64,000 nucleotides of DNA from contig NW_027478457.1 of NCBI RefSeq assembly GCF_051014685.1, positions 1,303,553 through 1,367,552 on the forward strand, written 5' to 3'. The translations under genes were made by a program, and so were the position numbers. Source of the stretch: Ptiloglossa arizonensis. Lineage: Eukaryota > Arthropoda > Insecta > Hymenoptera > Colletidae. The notes below the pieces were generated by a model, which worked only from the letters and a program-made list of their open reading frames with translations, was not told where the DNA came from and searched no databases. Positions 1 to 9,205 of this stretch are shown here, in pieces; positions within the stretch are counted from its first letter, which is position 1, and every line of letters begins with the position of its first letter.

Positions 1-177
1 TATGTGTATTTTTACGCTAGGCCATTCTGGTTAAGCGTTTGGGGCAGCAGAAGTGCGAAAAATTTGTTGTCTTCTCAAGCATTTCTTAGCTTCAAAGTCC
101 CATATCTCGCGAACGGATTGACCTAACCAAAAAATTCCTATTGCATCTGAATGTAGAAACTCGCCCGATTACATCGG
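1..177 (+). repeat. Family A monomer m1 (odd type)
   Basis: First monomer of the 6-mer repeat. Diagnostic bases are TTTTTACGCTAGG near its start, GCGTTTGGGGC, AAGTGCG, CTTCTC, TCTCGCGA, AACCAAAAAATTCC, GAATGTAG and a CATCGG end. It shares GCGTTT and CTTCTC with m3, which marks the odd position of the dimer. The central TCGCGA palindrome is intact. Confidence 0.95.
107..112. other. Central palindrome TCGCGA (exemplar)
   Basis: Monomer positions 107-112, inside TCTCGCGAACGG. It is present in most monomers of both subfamilies. It is a perfect 6-bp palindrome with two CpGs, and the flanking TC extends the similarity to the TCTCGCGAGA element known from vertebrate promoters (8 of 10 bases). Any protein binding is unproven. 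Confidence 0.6.
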
Positions 178-354
178 TATGTGTATTTTTTCCCAAGGCC
201 ATTCTGGTTAAGCGATTGGAGCAGCAGAAGTGCGAAAAATTTGTTGTCTTGTCAACCATTTCTTAGCTTCAAAGTCCCATACCTCGAGAACGGATTGACC
301 TAACCCAAAAATTGCTGTTGTACCTGAAAGTAGAAACTCGTCCGATTACAACGG
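178..354 (+). repeat. Family A monomer m2 (even type)
   Basis: Second monomer of the 6-mer. It has CCCAAGG in place of CCTAGG, GCGATTGG, CTTGTCAACC, a CCTCGAGAACGG centre (CTCGAG instead of TCGCGA), a GCTGTTGTACC segment and a CGTCCGATT end. These linked differences separate even from odd monomers. Confidence 0.95.
283..288. other. Alternative central palindrome CTCGAG (exemplar, even A monomers)
   Basis: In m2, m4 and similar even-type A units the centre reads CCTCGAGAACGG, so TCGCGA is replaced by CTCGAG. Later A monomers (for example about 14269 and 16568) have TCTCGAGA, an 8-bp palindrome. This base pattern also marks dimer phase. Confidence 0.65.
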
Positions 355-531
355 TATGGGTATTTTTTCCGTCGGCCATTCTGTTTAAGCGTTTGGAGCA
401 GCAGAAGTGCGAAAAATTTGTTCTCTTCTCAACCATTTCTTAGCTTCAAAGTCCCATATCTCGCGAACGGATTGACCTAACCCAAAAATTCCTATTGTAA
501 CTGAAAGTAGAAACTCGCCCGATTACAACGG
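355..531 (+). repeat. Family A monomer m3 (odd type)
   Basis: Third monomer. It starts TATGGG and has CCGTCGG, CTGTTTAAGCG (TTT in place of GTT), GTTCTCTTCTC, TCTCGCGA and CCTATTGTAACTG. It ends CGCCCGATTACAACGG, which carries the conserved half of the CENP-B-box-like element annotated separately. Confidence 0.95.
476..483. other. Telomere-like octamer CCTAACCC (exemplar)
   Basis: Monomer positions 122-129, present in most monomers, although m1-type units have CCTAACCA. CCTAACCC is a permutation of the TTAGGG-type telomere complement, and ACCTAACC equally fits the TTAGG type. A single octamer per 177 bp is weak evidence of anything beyond base composition. Confidence 0.4.
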
Positions 532-533
532 TA
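517..533 (-). other. CENP-B-box-like 17-mer spanning monomer junctions (exemplar)
   Basis: The minus strand reads TACCGTTGTAATCGGGC. Against the human CENP-B box (YTTCGTTGGAARCGGGA) 12 of 17 positions agree, and 7 of the 9 core bases are present (CG, A and CGGG kept; the leading TT replaced by AC). The element straddles the end of one monomer and the first two bases of the next. No monomer I read has the full core. Binding by a CENP-B-like protein is speculative. Confidence 0.35.
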
Positions 534-708
534 TGTGTATTTTTTCCCAAGGCCATTCTGGTTATGCGATTGAAGCAGCAGAAGTGCGAAAAATTTGCTG
601 TCTTGTCAACCATTTCTTAGCTTCAAAGTCCCATACCTCGAGAACGGATTGACCTAACCCAAAAATTGCTATTGTACCTGAAAGTAGAAACTCGTCCGAT
701 TACAACGG
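532..708 (+). repeat. Family A monomer m4 (even type)
   Basis: Fourth monomer. It has CCCAAGG, GGTTATGCGATTGAAGC, GCTGTCTTGTC, a CTCGAG centre, GCTATTGTACC and CGTCCGATT. It resembles m2 much more than m3 or m5, as expected if the 6-mer is three diverged dimers. Confidence 0.95.
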
Positions 709-885
709 TATGGGTATTTTTTCCGTCGGCCATTCTGGTTAAGCGTTAGGAGCAGCAGAAGTGCGAAAAATTTGTTGTCTTCTCAACCATTTCTTAGCTC
801 CAAACTCCCATATCTCGCGAACGGATAGACCTAACCCAAAAATTCCTGCTGCGTCTGAAAGTAGAAACTCACCCGATTACAACTG
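709..885 (+). repeat. Family A monomer m5 (odd type)
   Basis: Fifth monomer. It starts TATGGG and has CCGTCGG, GCGTTAGGAGC, CTTCTC, CTCCAAACTCCC, GGATAGACC and CCTGCTGCGTCTG. It ends CACCCGATTACAACTG in this copy, so its CENP-B-like element is further degraded (CTG for CGG). Confidence 0.95.
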
Positions 886-1062
886 TATGCGTATTTTTTC
901 CCTAGGCCATTCTGGTTAAGCGATTGGAGCAGCAGAATTGCGAAAAATTTGTTGTCTTGTCAACCATTTCTTAGCTTCAAAGTCCCATATCTCGCGAACG
1001 GATTGACCTAACCCAAAAATTCCTATTGCATCTGAAAGTAAAAACTCGCCCGATTACAGCGG
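886..1062 (+). repeat. Family A monomer m6 (even type, closes the 6-mer)
   Basis: Sixth monomer. It starts TATGCG and has CCTAGG, GCGATTGG, AATTGCG, CTTGTC, a TCGCGA centre, CCTATTGCATCTG and AAAAACTCGCCCG, ending ACAGCGG. The GCGATTGG and CTTGTC pair is even-type, but the TCGCGA centre and CGCCCG end are odd-type, so it looks like a hybrid. Confidence 0.93.
901..906. other. CCTAGG palindrome near monomer start (exemplar)
   Basis: Monomer positions 16-21. Present in most B and many A monomers. It is replaced by CCAAGG, GTCGG, GTAGG or CTAGCCC in particular types, which makes it a useful type marker. In one forward frame its TAG is the only stop of the B unit. Confidence 0.6.
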
Positions 1063-2124
1063 TATGTGTATTTTTACGCTAGGCCATTCTGGCTAAGCGT
1101 TTGGGGCAGCAGAAGTGCGAAAAATTTGTTGTCTTCTCAACCATTTCTTAGCTTCAAAGTCCCATATCTCGCGAACGGATTGACCTAACCAAAAAATTCC
1201 TATTGCATCTGAATGTAGAAACTCGCCCGATTACATCGGTATGTGTATTTTTTCCCAAGGCCATTCTGGTTAAGCGATTGGAGCAGCAGAAGTGCGAAAA
1301 ATTTGTTGTCTTGTCAACCATTTCTTAGCTTCAAAGTCCCATACCTCGAGAACGGATTGACCTAACCCAAAAATTGCTGTTGTACCTGAAAGTAGAAACT
1401 CGTCCGATTACAACGGCATGGGTATTTTTTCCGTCGGCCATTCTGTTTAAGCGTTTGGAGCAGCAGAAGTGCGAAAAATTTGTTCTCTTCTCAACCATTT
1501 CTTAGCTTCAAAGTCCCATATCTCGCGAACGGATTGACCTAACCCAAAAATTCCTATTGTAACTGAAAGTAGAAACTCGCCCGATTACAACGGTATGTGT
1601 ATTTTTTCCCAAGGCCATTCTGGTTATGCGATTGAAGCAGCAGAAGTGCGAAAAATTTGCTGTCTTGTCAACCATTTCTTAGCTTCAAAGTCCCATACCT
1701 CGAGAACGGATTGACCTAACCCAAAAATTGCTATTGTACCTGAAAGTAGAAACTCGTCCGATTACAACGGTATGGGTATTTTTTCCGTCGGCCATTCTGG
1801 TTAAGCGTTAGGAGCAGCAGAAGTGCGAAAAATTTGTTGTCTTCTCAACCATTGCTTAGCTCCAAACTCCCATATCTCGCGAACGGATAGACCTAACCCA
1901 AAAATTCCTGCTGCGTCTGAAAGTAGAAACTCGCCCGATTACAACTGTATGCGTATTTTTTCCCTAGGCCATTCTGGTTAAGCGATTGGAGCAGCAGAAT
2001 TGCGAAAAATTTGTTGTCTTGTCAACCATTTCTTAGCTTCAAAGTCCCATATCTCGCGAACGGATTGACCTAACCCAAAAATTCCTATTGCATCTGAAAG
2101 TAAAAACTCGCCCGATTACAGCGG
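1063..2124 (+). repeat. 6-mer higher-order repeat, copy 2
   Basis: Full m1-m6 order with the same junctions as copy 1. Private differences include GGCTAAGCG in m1, CAACGGCATGGG at the m2/m3 border, CATTGCTTAGC in m5 and CGCCCG restored at the m5 end. Length is again exactly 1062 bp. Confidence 0.93.
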
Positions 2125-2832
2125 TATGTGTATTTTTACGCTAGGCCATTCTGGCTAAGCGTTTTGGGCAGCAGAAGTGCGAAAAATTTGTTGTCTTCTC
2201 AACCATTTCTTAGCTTCAAAGTCCCATATCTCGCGAACGGATTGACCTAACCCAAAAATTCCTATTGTAACTGAAAGTAGAAACTCGCCCGATTACAACG
2301 GTATGTGTATTTTTTCCCAAGGCCATTCTGGTTATGCGATTGAAGCAGCAGAAGTGCGAAAAATTTGTTGTCTTGTCAACCATTTCTTAGCTTCAAAGTC
2401 CCATACCTCGAGAACGGATTGACCTAACCCAAAAATTGCTCTTGTACCTGAAAGTAGAAACTCGTCCGATTACAACGGTATGGGTATTTTTTCCGTCGGC
2501 CATTCTGTTTAAGCGTTTGGAGCAGCAGAAGTGCGAAAAATTTGTTCTCTTCTCAACCATTTCTTAGCTTCAAAGTCCCATATCTCGCGAACGGATTGAC
2601 CAAACCCAAAAATTCCTATTGTAACTGAAAGTAGAAACTCGCCCGATTACAACGGTATGTGTATTTTTTCCCAAGGCCATTCTGGTTATGCGATTGAAGC
2701 AGCAGAAGTGCGAAAAATTTGTTGTCTTGTCAACCATTTCTTAGCTTCAAAGTCCCATACCTCGAGAACGGATTGACCTAACCCAATAATTGCTATTGTA
2801 CCTGAAAGTAGAAACTCGTCCGATTACAACGG
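2125..2832 (+). repeat. Rearranged 6-mer copy (m1/m3 hybrid, m4-like, m3, m4)
   Basis: The monomer at 2125 starts as m1 (TTTTTACGCTAGG) but ends as m3 (CCTATTGTAACTG) and is followed by m4 at 2302, so m2 and part of m1 and m3 are missing. The m4-like unit is followed by m3 again at 2479 and m4 at 2656. Phase is kept at 177 bp throughout, as expected for out-of-register exchange between homologous positions. The m3/m4 pair here, with GACCAAACCC and TTTGTTGTC, matches the pair at 6373-6726. Confidence 0.85.
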
Positions 2833-3540
2833 TATGGGTATTTTTTCCGTCGGCCATTCTGGTTAAGCGTTTGGAGCAGCAGAAGTGCGAAAAATTTTTT
2901 GCCTTCTCAACCATTTCTTGGCTTCAAGCTCCCATATCTCGCGAACGGATTGACCTAACCCAAAAATTCCTATTGCATCTGAAAGTCGAAACTCGCCCGA
3001 TTACAACGCTATGTGTATTTTTTCCCTAGCCCATTCTGGTTAAGCGATTGGAGCAGCAGAAGTGCGAAAAATTTGTTGTCACGTCAACCATTTCTTAGCT
3101 TCAAAGTCCCATATCTCGCGAACGGATTGACCTAACCCAAAAGTTCCTATTGTAACTGAAAGCAGAAACTCGTCCGATTACAACGGTATGGGCATTTTAA
3201 CCCTATGCCATACTGGTTAAGCTTTTGGAGCAGCAGAAGTGCGAAAAATTTGTTGTCTTCTCAACCATTTCTTAGCTTCAAAGTCCCATATCTCGCGAAC
3301 GGATTGTCCAAACCCAAAAATTCCTGCTGCGTCTGAAAGTAGAAACTCGCCCGATTACAACTGTATGCGTATTTTTTCCCTAGGCCATTCTGGTTAAGCG
3401 ATTGGAGCAGCAGAAGTGCGAAAAATTTGTTGTCTTGTCAACCATTTCTTAGCTTCAAAGTCCCACATCTCGCGAACGGATTGACCTAACCCAAAAATTC
3501 CTATTGCATCTGAAAGTATAAACTCGCCCGATTACAGCGG
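2833..3540 (+). repeat. Four divergent monomers ending the first 3540-bp superunit
   Basis: The monomer at 2833 has B-like features (TTTTTTGCC, TTGGCTTC) inside the A region and an AAAGTCGAAAC variant; a close match lies at 11862-12038. The monomers at 3010 and 3187 are A-type with private changes (TTGTCACGTC; TATGGGCATTTTAACCC). The one at 3364 is m6-like (TATGCG). The next base, 3541, begins a new m1. Confidence 0.85.
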
Positions 3541-4956
3541 TATGTGTATTTTTACGCTAGGCCATTCTGGTTAAGCGTTTGGGGCAGCAGAAGTGCGAAA
3601 AATTTGTTGTCTTCTCAAGCATTTCTTAGCTTCAAAGTCCCATATCTCGCGAACGGATTGACCTAACCAAAAAATTCCTATTGCATCTGAATGTAGAAAC
3701 TCGCCCGATTACATCGGTATGTGTATTTTTTCCCAAGGCCATTCTGGTTAAGCGATTGGAGCAGCAGAAGTGCGAAAAATTTGTTGTCTTGTCAACCATT
3801 TCTTAGCTTCAAAGTCCCATACCTCGAGAACGGATTGACCTAACCCAAAAATTGCTGTTGTACCTGAAAGTAGAAACTCGTCCGATTACAACGGTATGGG
3901 TATTTTTTCCGTCGGCCATTCTGTTTAAGCGTTTGGAGCAGCAGAAGTGCGAAAAATTTGTTCTCTTCTCAACCATTTCTTAGCTTCAAAGTCCCATATC
4001 TCGCGAACGGATTGACCTAACCCAAAAATTCCTATTGTAACTGAAAGTAGAAACTCGCCCGATTACAACGGTATGTGTATTTTTTCCCAAGGCCATTCTG
4101 GTTATGCGATTGAAGCAGCAGAAGTGCGAAAAATTTGCTGTCTTGTCAACCATTTCTTAGCTTCAAAGTCCCATACCTCGAGAACGGATTGACCTAACCC
4201 AAAAATTGCTATTGTACCTGAAAGTAGAAACTCGTCCGATTACAACGGTATGGGTATTTTTTCCGTCGGCCATTCTGGTTAAGCGTTAGGAGCAGCAGAA
4301 GTGCGAAAAATTTGTTGTCTTCTCAACCATTTCTTAGCTCCAAACTCCCATATCTCGCGAACGGATAGACCTAACCCAAAAATTCCTGCTGCGTCTGAAA
4401 GTAGAAACTCACCCGATTACAACTGTATGCGTATTTTTTCCCTAGGCCATTCTGGTTAAGCGATTGGAGCAGCAGAATTGCGAAAAATTTGTTGTCTTGT
4501 CAACCATTTCTTAGCTTCAAAGTCCCATATCTCGCGAACGGATTGACCTAACCCAAAAATTCCTATTGCATCTGAAAGTAAAAACTCGCCCGATTACAGC
4601 GGTATGTGTATTTTTACGCTAGGCCATTCTGGCTAAGCGTTTGGGGCAGCAGAAGTGCGAAAAATTTGTTGTCTTCTCAACCATTTCTTAGCTTCAAAGT
4701 CCCATATCTCGCGAACGGATTGACCTAACCAAAAAATTCCTATTGCATCTGAATGTAGAAACTCGCCCGATTACATCGGTATGTGTATTTTTTCCCAAGG
4801 CCATTCTGGTTAAGCGATTGGAGCAGCAGAAGTGCGAAAAATTTGTTGTCTTGTCAACCATTTCTTAGCTTCAAAGTCCCATACCTCGAGAACGGATTGA
4901 CCTAACCCAAAAATTGCTGTTGTACCTGAAAGTAGAAACTCGTCCGATTACAACGG
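3541..4956 (+). repeat. Apparently exact duplicate of 1-1416 (8 monomers)
   Basis: Read line by line, 3541-4956 matches 1-1416 almost perfectly: a full m1-m6 at 3541-4602, then m1 and m2 at 4603-4956. I saw no difference until the last few bases, where CAACGGCATG becomes CAACGGTATG. Private changes of each earlier copy, such as CTCAAGC in the first m1 and GGCTAAG in the second, are reproduced. This is a block copy at 3540 bp (20 monomers) offset. Confidence 0.9.
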
Positions 4957-6018
4957 TATGGGTATTTTTACGCTAGGCCATTCTGGTTAAGCGTTTGGGG
5001 CAGCAGAAGTGCGAAAAATTTGTTCTCTTCTCAACCATTTCTTAGCTTCAAAGTCCCATATCTCGCGAACGGATTGACCTAACCAAAAAATTCCTATTGC
5101 ATCTGAATGTAGAAACTCGCCCGATTACATCGGTATGTGTATTTTTTCCCAAGGCCATTCTGGTTCAGCGATTGGAGCAGCAGAAGTGCGAAAAATTTGT
5201 TGTCTTGTCAACCATTTCTTAGCTTCAAAGTCCCATACCTCGAGAACGGATTGACCTAACCCAAAAATTGCTGTTGTACCTGAAAGTAGAAACTCGTCCG
5301 ATTACAACGGTATGGGTATTTTTTCCGTCGGCCATTCTGTTTAAGCGTTTGGAGCAGCAGAAGTGCGAAAAATTTGTTCTCTTCTCAACCATTTCTTAGC
5401 TTCAAAGTCCCATATCTCGCGAACGGATTGACCTAACCCAAAAATTCCTATTGTAACTGAAAGTAGAAACTCGCCCGATTACAACGGTATGTGTATTTTT
5501 TCCCAAGGCCATTCTGGTTATGCGATTGAAGCAGCAGAAGTGCGAAAAATTTGCTGTCTTGTCAACCATTTCTTAGCTTCAAAGTCCCATACCTCGAGAA
5601 CGGATTGACCTAACCCAAAAATTGCTATTGTACCTGAAAGTAGAAACTCGTCCGATTACAACGGTATGGGTATTTTTTCCGTCGGCCATTCTGGTTAAGC
5701 GTTAGGAGCAGCAGAAGTGCGAAAAATTTGTTGTCTTCTCAACCATTTCTTAGCTCCAAACTCCCATATCTCGCGAACGGATAGACCTAACCCAAAAATT
5801 CCTGCTGCGTCTGAAAGTAGAAACTCGCCCGATTACAACTGTATGCGTATTTTTTCCCTAGGCCATTCTGGTTAAGCGATTGGAGCAGCAGAATTGCGAA
5901 AAATTTGTTGTCTTGTCAACCATTTCTTAGCTTCAAAGTCCCATATCTCGCGAACGGATTGACCTAACCCAAAAATTCCTATTGCATCTGAAAGTAAAAA
6001 CTCGCCCGATTACAGCGG
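4957..6018 (+). repeat. 6-mer copy beginning with a hybrid m1
   Basis: After only m1-m2 of the preceding copy, the unit at 4957 starts TATGGG as m3 does but continues TTTTTACGCTAGG and GTTTGGGGC as m1. It then carries GTTCTCTTCTC, an m3 mark, and ends as m1 (GAATGTAG, CATCGG). m2-m6 follow in order. The alternating marks suggest patchy gene conversion or two exchanges within one monomer. Confidence 0.85.
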
Positions 6019-6726
6019 TATGTGTATTTTTACGCTAGGCCATTCTGGCTAAGCGTTTGGGGCAGCAGAAGTGCGAAAAATTTGTTGTCTTCTCAACCAT
6101 TTCTTAGCTTCAAAGTCCCATATCTCGCGAACGGATTGACCTAACCAAAAAATTCCTATTGCATCTGAATGTAGAAACTCGCCCGATTACATCGGTATGT
6201 GTATTTTTTCCCAAGGCCATTCTGGTTAAGCGATTGGAGCAGCAGAAGTGCGAAAAATTTGTTGTCTTGTCAACCATTTCTTAGCTTCAAAGTCCCATAC
6301 CTCGAGAACGGATTGACCTAACCCAAAAATTGCTGTTGTACCTGAAAGTAGAAACTCGTCCGATTACAACGGTATGGGTATTTTTTCCGTCGGCCATTCT
6401 GTTTAAGCGTTTGGAGCAGCAGAAGTGCGAAAAATTTGTTCTCTTCTCAACCATTTCTTAGCTTCAAAGTCCCATATCTCGCGAACGGATTGACCAAACC
6501 CAAAAATTCCTATTGTAACTGAAAGTAGAAACTCGCCCGATTACAACGGTATGTGTATTTTTTCCCAAGGCCATTCTGGTTATGCGATTGAAGCAGCAGA
6601 AGTGCGAAAAATTTGTTGTCTTGTCAACCATTTCTTAGCTTCAAAGTCCCATACCTCGAGAACGGATTGACCTAACCCAAAAATTGCTATTGTACCTGAA
6701 AGTAGAAACTCGTCCGATTACAACGG
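6019..6726 (+). repeat. Last 6-mer copy, truncated after m4
   Basis: m1 (GGCTAAG form), m2, m3 and m4 follow in order. m3 has GACCAAACCC and m4 has TTTGTTGTC, the same private pair as at 2479-2832. At 6727 the order breaks and m5/m6 are replaced by a B-like monomer, marking the right edge of the 6-mer domain. Confidence 0.88.
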
Positions 6727-8142
6727 TATGGGTATTTTTTCCCTAGGCCATTCTGGTTAAGCGTTTGGTGCAGCGGAATTGCGAAAAATTTTTTGACTTC
6801 TCAACCATTTCTTGGCTTCAATCTCCCATATCTTGCCAACGGATTGACCTAGCCAAAAAATTCCTATTGCATCTGAATGTAGAAACTCGCCCGATTACAT
6901 CGGTATGTGTATTTTTTCCCAAGGCCATTCTGGTTAAGCGATTGGAGCAGCAGAAGTGCGAAAAATTTGTTGTCTTGTCAACCATTTCTTAGCTTCAAAG
7001 TCCCATACCTCGAGAACGGATTGACCTAACCCAAAAATTCCTATTGCATCTGAAAGTAGAAACTCGCCCGATTACAGCGGTATGTTTATTTTTTCCCTAG
7101 GCCATACTGGTTAAGCGTTTGGGGCAGCAGAATTGCGAAAAATTTGTTGTTTTCTCAACCATTTCTTAGCTTCAAAGTCCCATATCTCGCGAGCGGATTG
7201 ACCTAACCCAAAAATTCCTATTGCATCTGAAAGTAGAAACTCGCCCGATTACAACGGTGTGTGTATTTTTTCCCTAGGCCACTCTGGTTAAGCGATTGGA
7301 GCAGCAGAAGTGCGAAAAATTTGTTGTCTTGTCAACCATTTCTTAGCTTCAAAGTCCCATACCTCGAGAACGGATTGACCTAACCCAAAAATTGCTATTG
7401 TACCTGAAAGTAGAAACTCGTCCGATTACAACGGTATGGGTATTTTTTCCGTAGGCCATTCTGGTTAAGCGTTTGGAGCAGCAGAAGTGCGAAAAATTTG
7501 TTGTCTTCTCAACCATTTCTTAGCTTCAAAGTCCCATATCTCGCGAACGGATTGACCTAACCCAAAAATTCCTATTGTAACTGAAAGTAGAAACTCGCCC
7601 GATTAGAAAGGTATGTGTATTTTTTCCCTAGCCCATTCTGGTTAAGCGATTGGAGCAGCAGAAGTGCGAAAAATTTGTTGTCTTGTCAACCATTTCTTAG
7701 CTTCAAAGTCCCATATCTCGCGAACGGATTGACCTAACCCAAAAATTCCTATAGTAACTTAAAAGTAGAAACTCGTCCGATTACAACGGTATGGGTATTT
7801 TTGCCCTAGGCCATTCTGGTTAAGCGTTTGGAGCAGCAGAAGTGCGAAAAATTTGTTGTCTTCTCAACCATTTCTTAGCTTCAAATTCCCATATCTCGCT
7901 AACGGATTGACCTAACCCAAAGATTCCTATAGCATCTGAAAGTAGAAGCTCGCCCGATTATAACGGTATGTGAATTTTTCCCTAGGCCATTCTGGTTAAG
8001 CGATTGGAGCAGCAGAAGTGCGAAAAATTTGTTGTCTTCTCAACCATTTCTTAGATTCAAAGTCCCATATCTCGCGAACGGATTGACCTAACCAAAAAAT
8101 TCCTATTGTAACTGAAAGTAGAAACTCGCCCGATTACAACGG
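6727..8142 (+). repeat. Mixed family A monomers, no single repeat order
   Basis: Eight monomers. The one at 6727 has GGTGCAGCGG, TTTTTTGAC and ATCTTGCCAACGG; its closest match is near 12039. The one at 7081 has TATGTTTATT, CATACTGG and CGCGAGCGG and recurs at 10091 and 11685. The one at 7612 is 178 bp because of an extra A (AACTTAAAAGTAG). Even-type units with CTCGAG and odd-type units with TCGCGA still alternate in places. Confidence 0.88.
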
Positions 8143-9205
8143 TATGTGTATTTTTTCACTAGCCCATTCTGGTTAAGCGATTGGTGCAGCAGAAGTGCGA
8201 AAAATTTGTTGTCTTGTCAACCATTTCTTAGCTTCAATCTCCCATATCTCGCGAACGGATTGACCTAACCCAAAAATTCCTATTGTAACTGAAAGTAGAA
8301 ACTCGTCCGATTACAACGGTATGGGTATTTTTTCCCAAGGCCATTCTGGTTAAGCGATTGGAGCAGCAGAAGTGCGAAAAATTTGTTGTCTTGTCAACCA
8401 TTTCTTAGCTTCAAAGTCCCATACCTCGAGAACGGATTGACCTAACCCAAAAATTGCTATTGTACCTGAAAGTAGAAACTCGTCCGATTACAACGGTATG
8501 GGTATTTTTTCCGTAGGCCATTCTGGTTAAGCGTTTGGAGCAGCAGAAGTGCGAAAAATTTGTTGTCTTCTCAACCATTTCTTAGCTTCAAAGTCCCATA
8601 TCTCGCGAACGGATTGACCTAACCCAAAAATTCCTATTGTAACTGAAAGTAGAAACTCGTCCGATTACAACGGTATGGGTATTTTTTCCGTAGGCCATTC
8701 TGGTTAAGCGTTTGGAGCAGCAGAAGTGCGAAAAATTTGTTGTCTTCTCAACCATTTCTTAGCTTCAAAGTCCCATATCTCGCGAACGGATTGACCTAAC
8801 CCAAAAATTCCTATTGTAACTGAAAGTAGAAACTCGCCCGATTAGAAAGGTATGTGTATTTTTTCCCTAGCCCATTCTGGTTAAGCGATTGGAGCAGCAG
8901 AAGTGCGAAAAATTTGTTGTCTTGTCAACCATTTCTTAGCTTCAAAGTCCCATATCTCGCGAACGGATTGACCTAACCCAAAAATTCCTATTGTAACTTA
9001 AAAGTAGAAACTCGTCCGATTACAACGGTATGGGTATTTTTTCCCTAGGCCATTCTGGTTAAGCGTTTGGAGCAGCAGAAGTGCGAAAAATGTGTTGTCT
9101 GCTCAACCATTTCTTAGCTTCAATATCCCATATCTTGCGAACGGATTGACCTAACCAAAAAATTCCTATTGCATCTGAAAGTAGAAACTCGCCCGATTAC
9201 AGCGG
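8143..9205 (+). repeat. Mixed family A monomers with 7-monomer and single-monomer duplications
   Basis: The monomers at 8497 and 8674 (TATGGG, CCGTAGG) are nearly identical neighbours, a single-monomer tandem duplication. 8674-9028 matches 7435-7789 at 1239 bp (7 monomers), including the rare GATTAGAAAGG junction and the extra-A 178-bp monomer. 8143-8673 recurs at 10268-10799 (offset 2125 bp, 12 monomers + 1). Confidence 0.87.

Larger units (their letters stand above)
1..1062 (+). repeat. 6-mer higher-order repeat, copy 1 (m1-m6, 1062 bp)
   Basis: Six distinguishable 177-bp monomers in the order m1 to m6, exactly 6 x 177 bp. The next m1 starts at 1063. By eye about five substitutions separate this copy from copy 2, for example CTCAAGC/CTCAACC and GGTTAAG/GGCTAAG in m1, while monomers inside the copy differ at many positions. 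That contrast defines a higher-order repeat. Confidence 0.93.

Noticed and set aside
122..131. Nuclear-receptor half site (AGGTCA on the minus strand, from TGACCT)
   Set aside because: A six-base match within a tandem repeat recurs in nearly every unit and carries no independent evidence of function.
230..256. Imperfect inverted repeat in even A units (GTTGTC, TT, GTCAAC)
   Set aside because: The arms are six bases with one mismatch and a two-base loop. It is too weak to call a hairpin, and is explained by the CTTGTC variant of even monomers.
476..483. Interstitial telomere sequence
   Set aside because: CCTAACCC occurs once per monomer and is never tandem; it is annotated only as a telomere-like octamer.
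2790..3029. Open frames of 64-97 residues on the plus strand, here and at many other places (for example 44240-44533, 55237-55500)
   Set aside because: They lie wholly inside the satellite, are at most about 1.6 monomers long, begin and end at variant bases, occur in different frames of the same unit and recur wherever the same variants recur. No domain, ribosome-binding context or codon-level constraint is visible.
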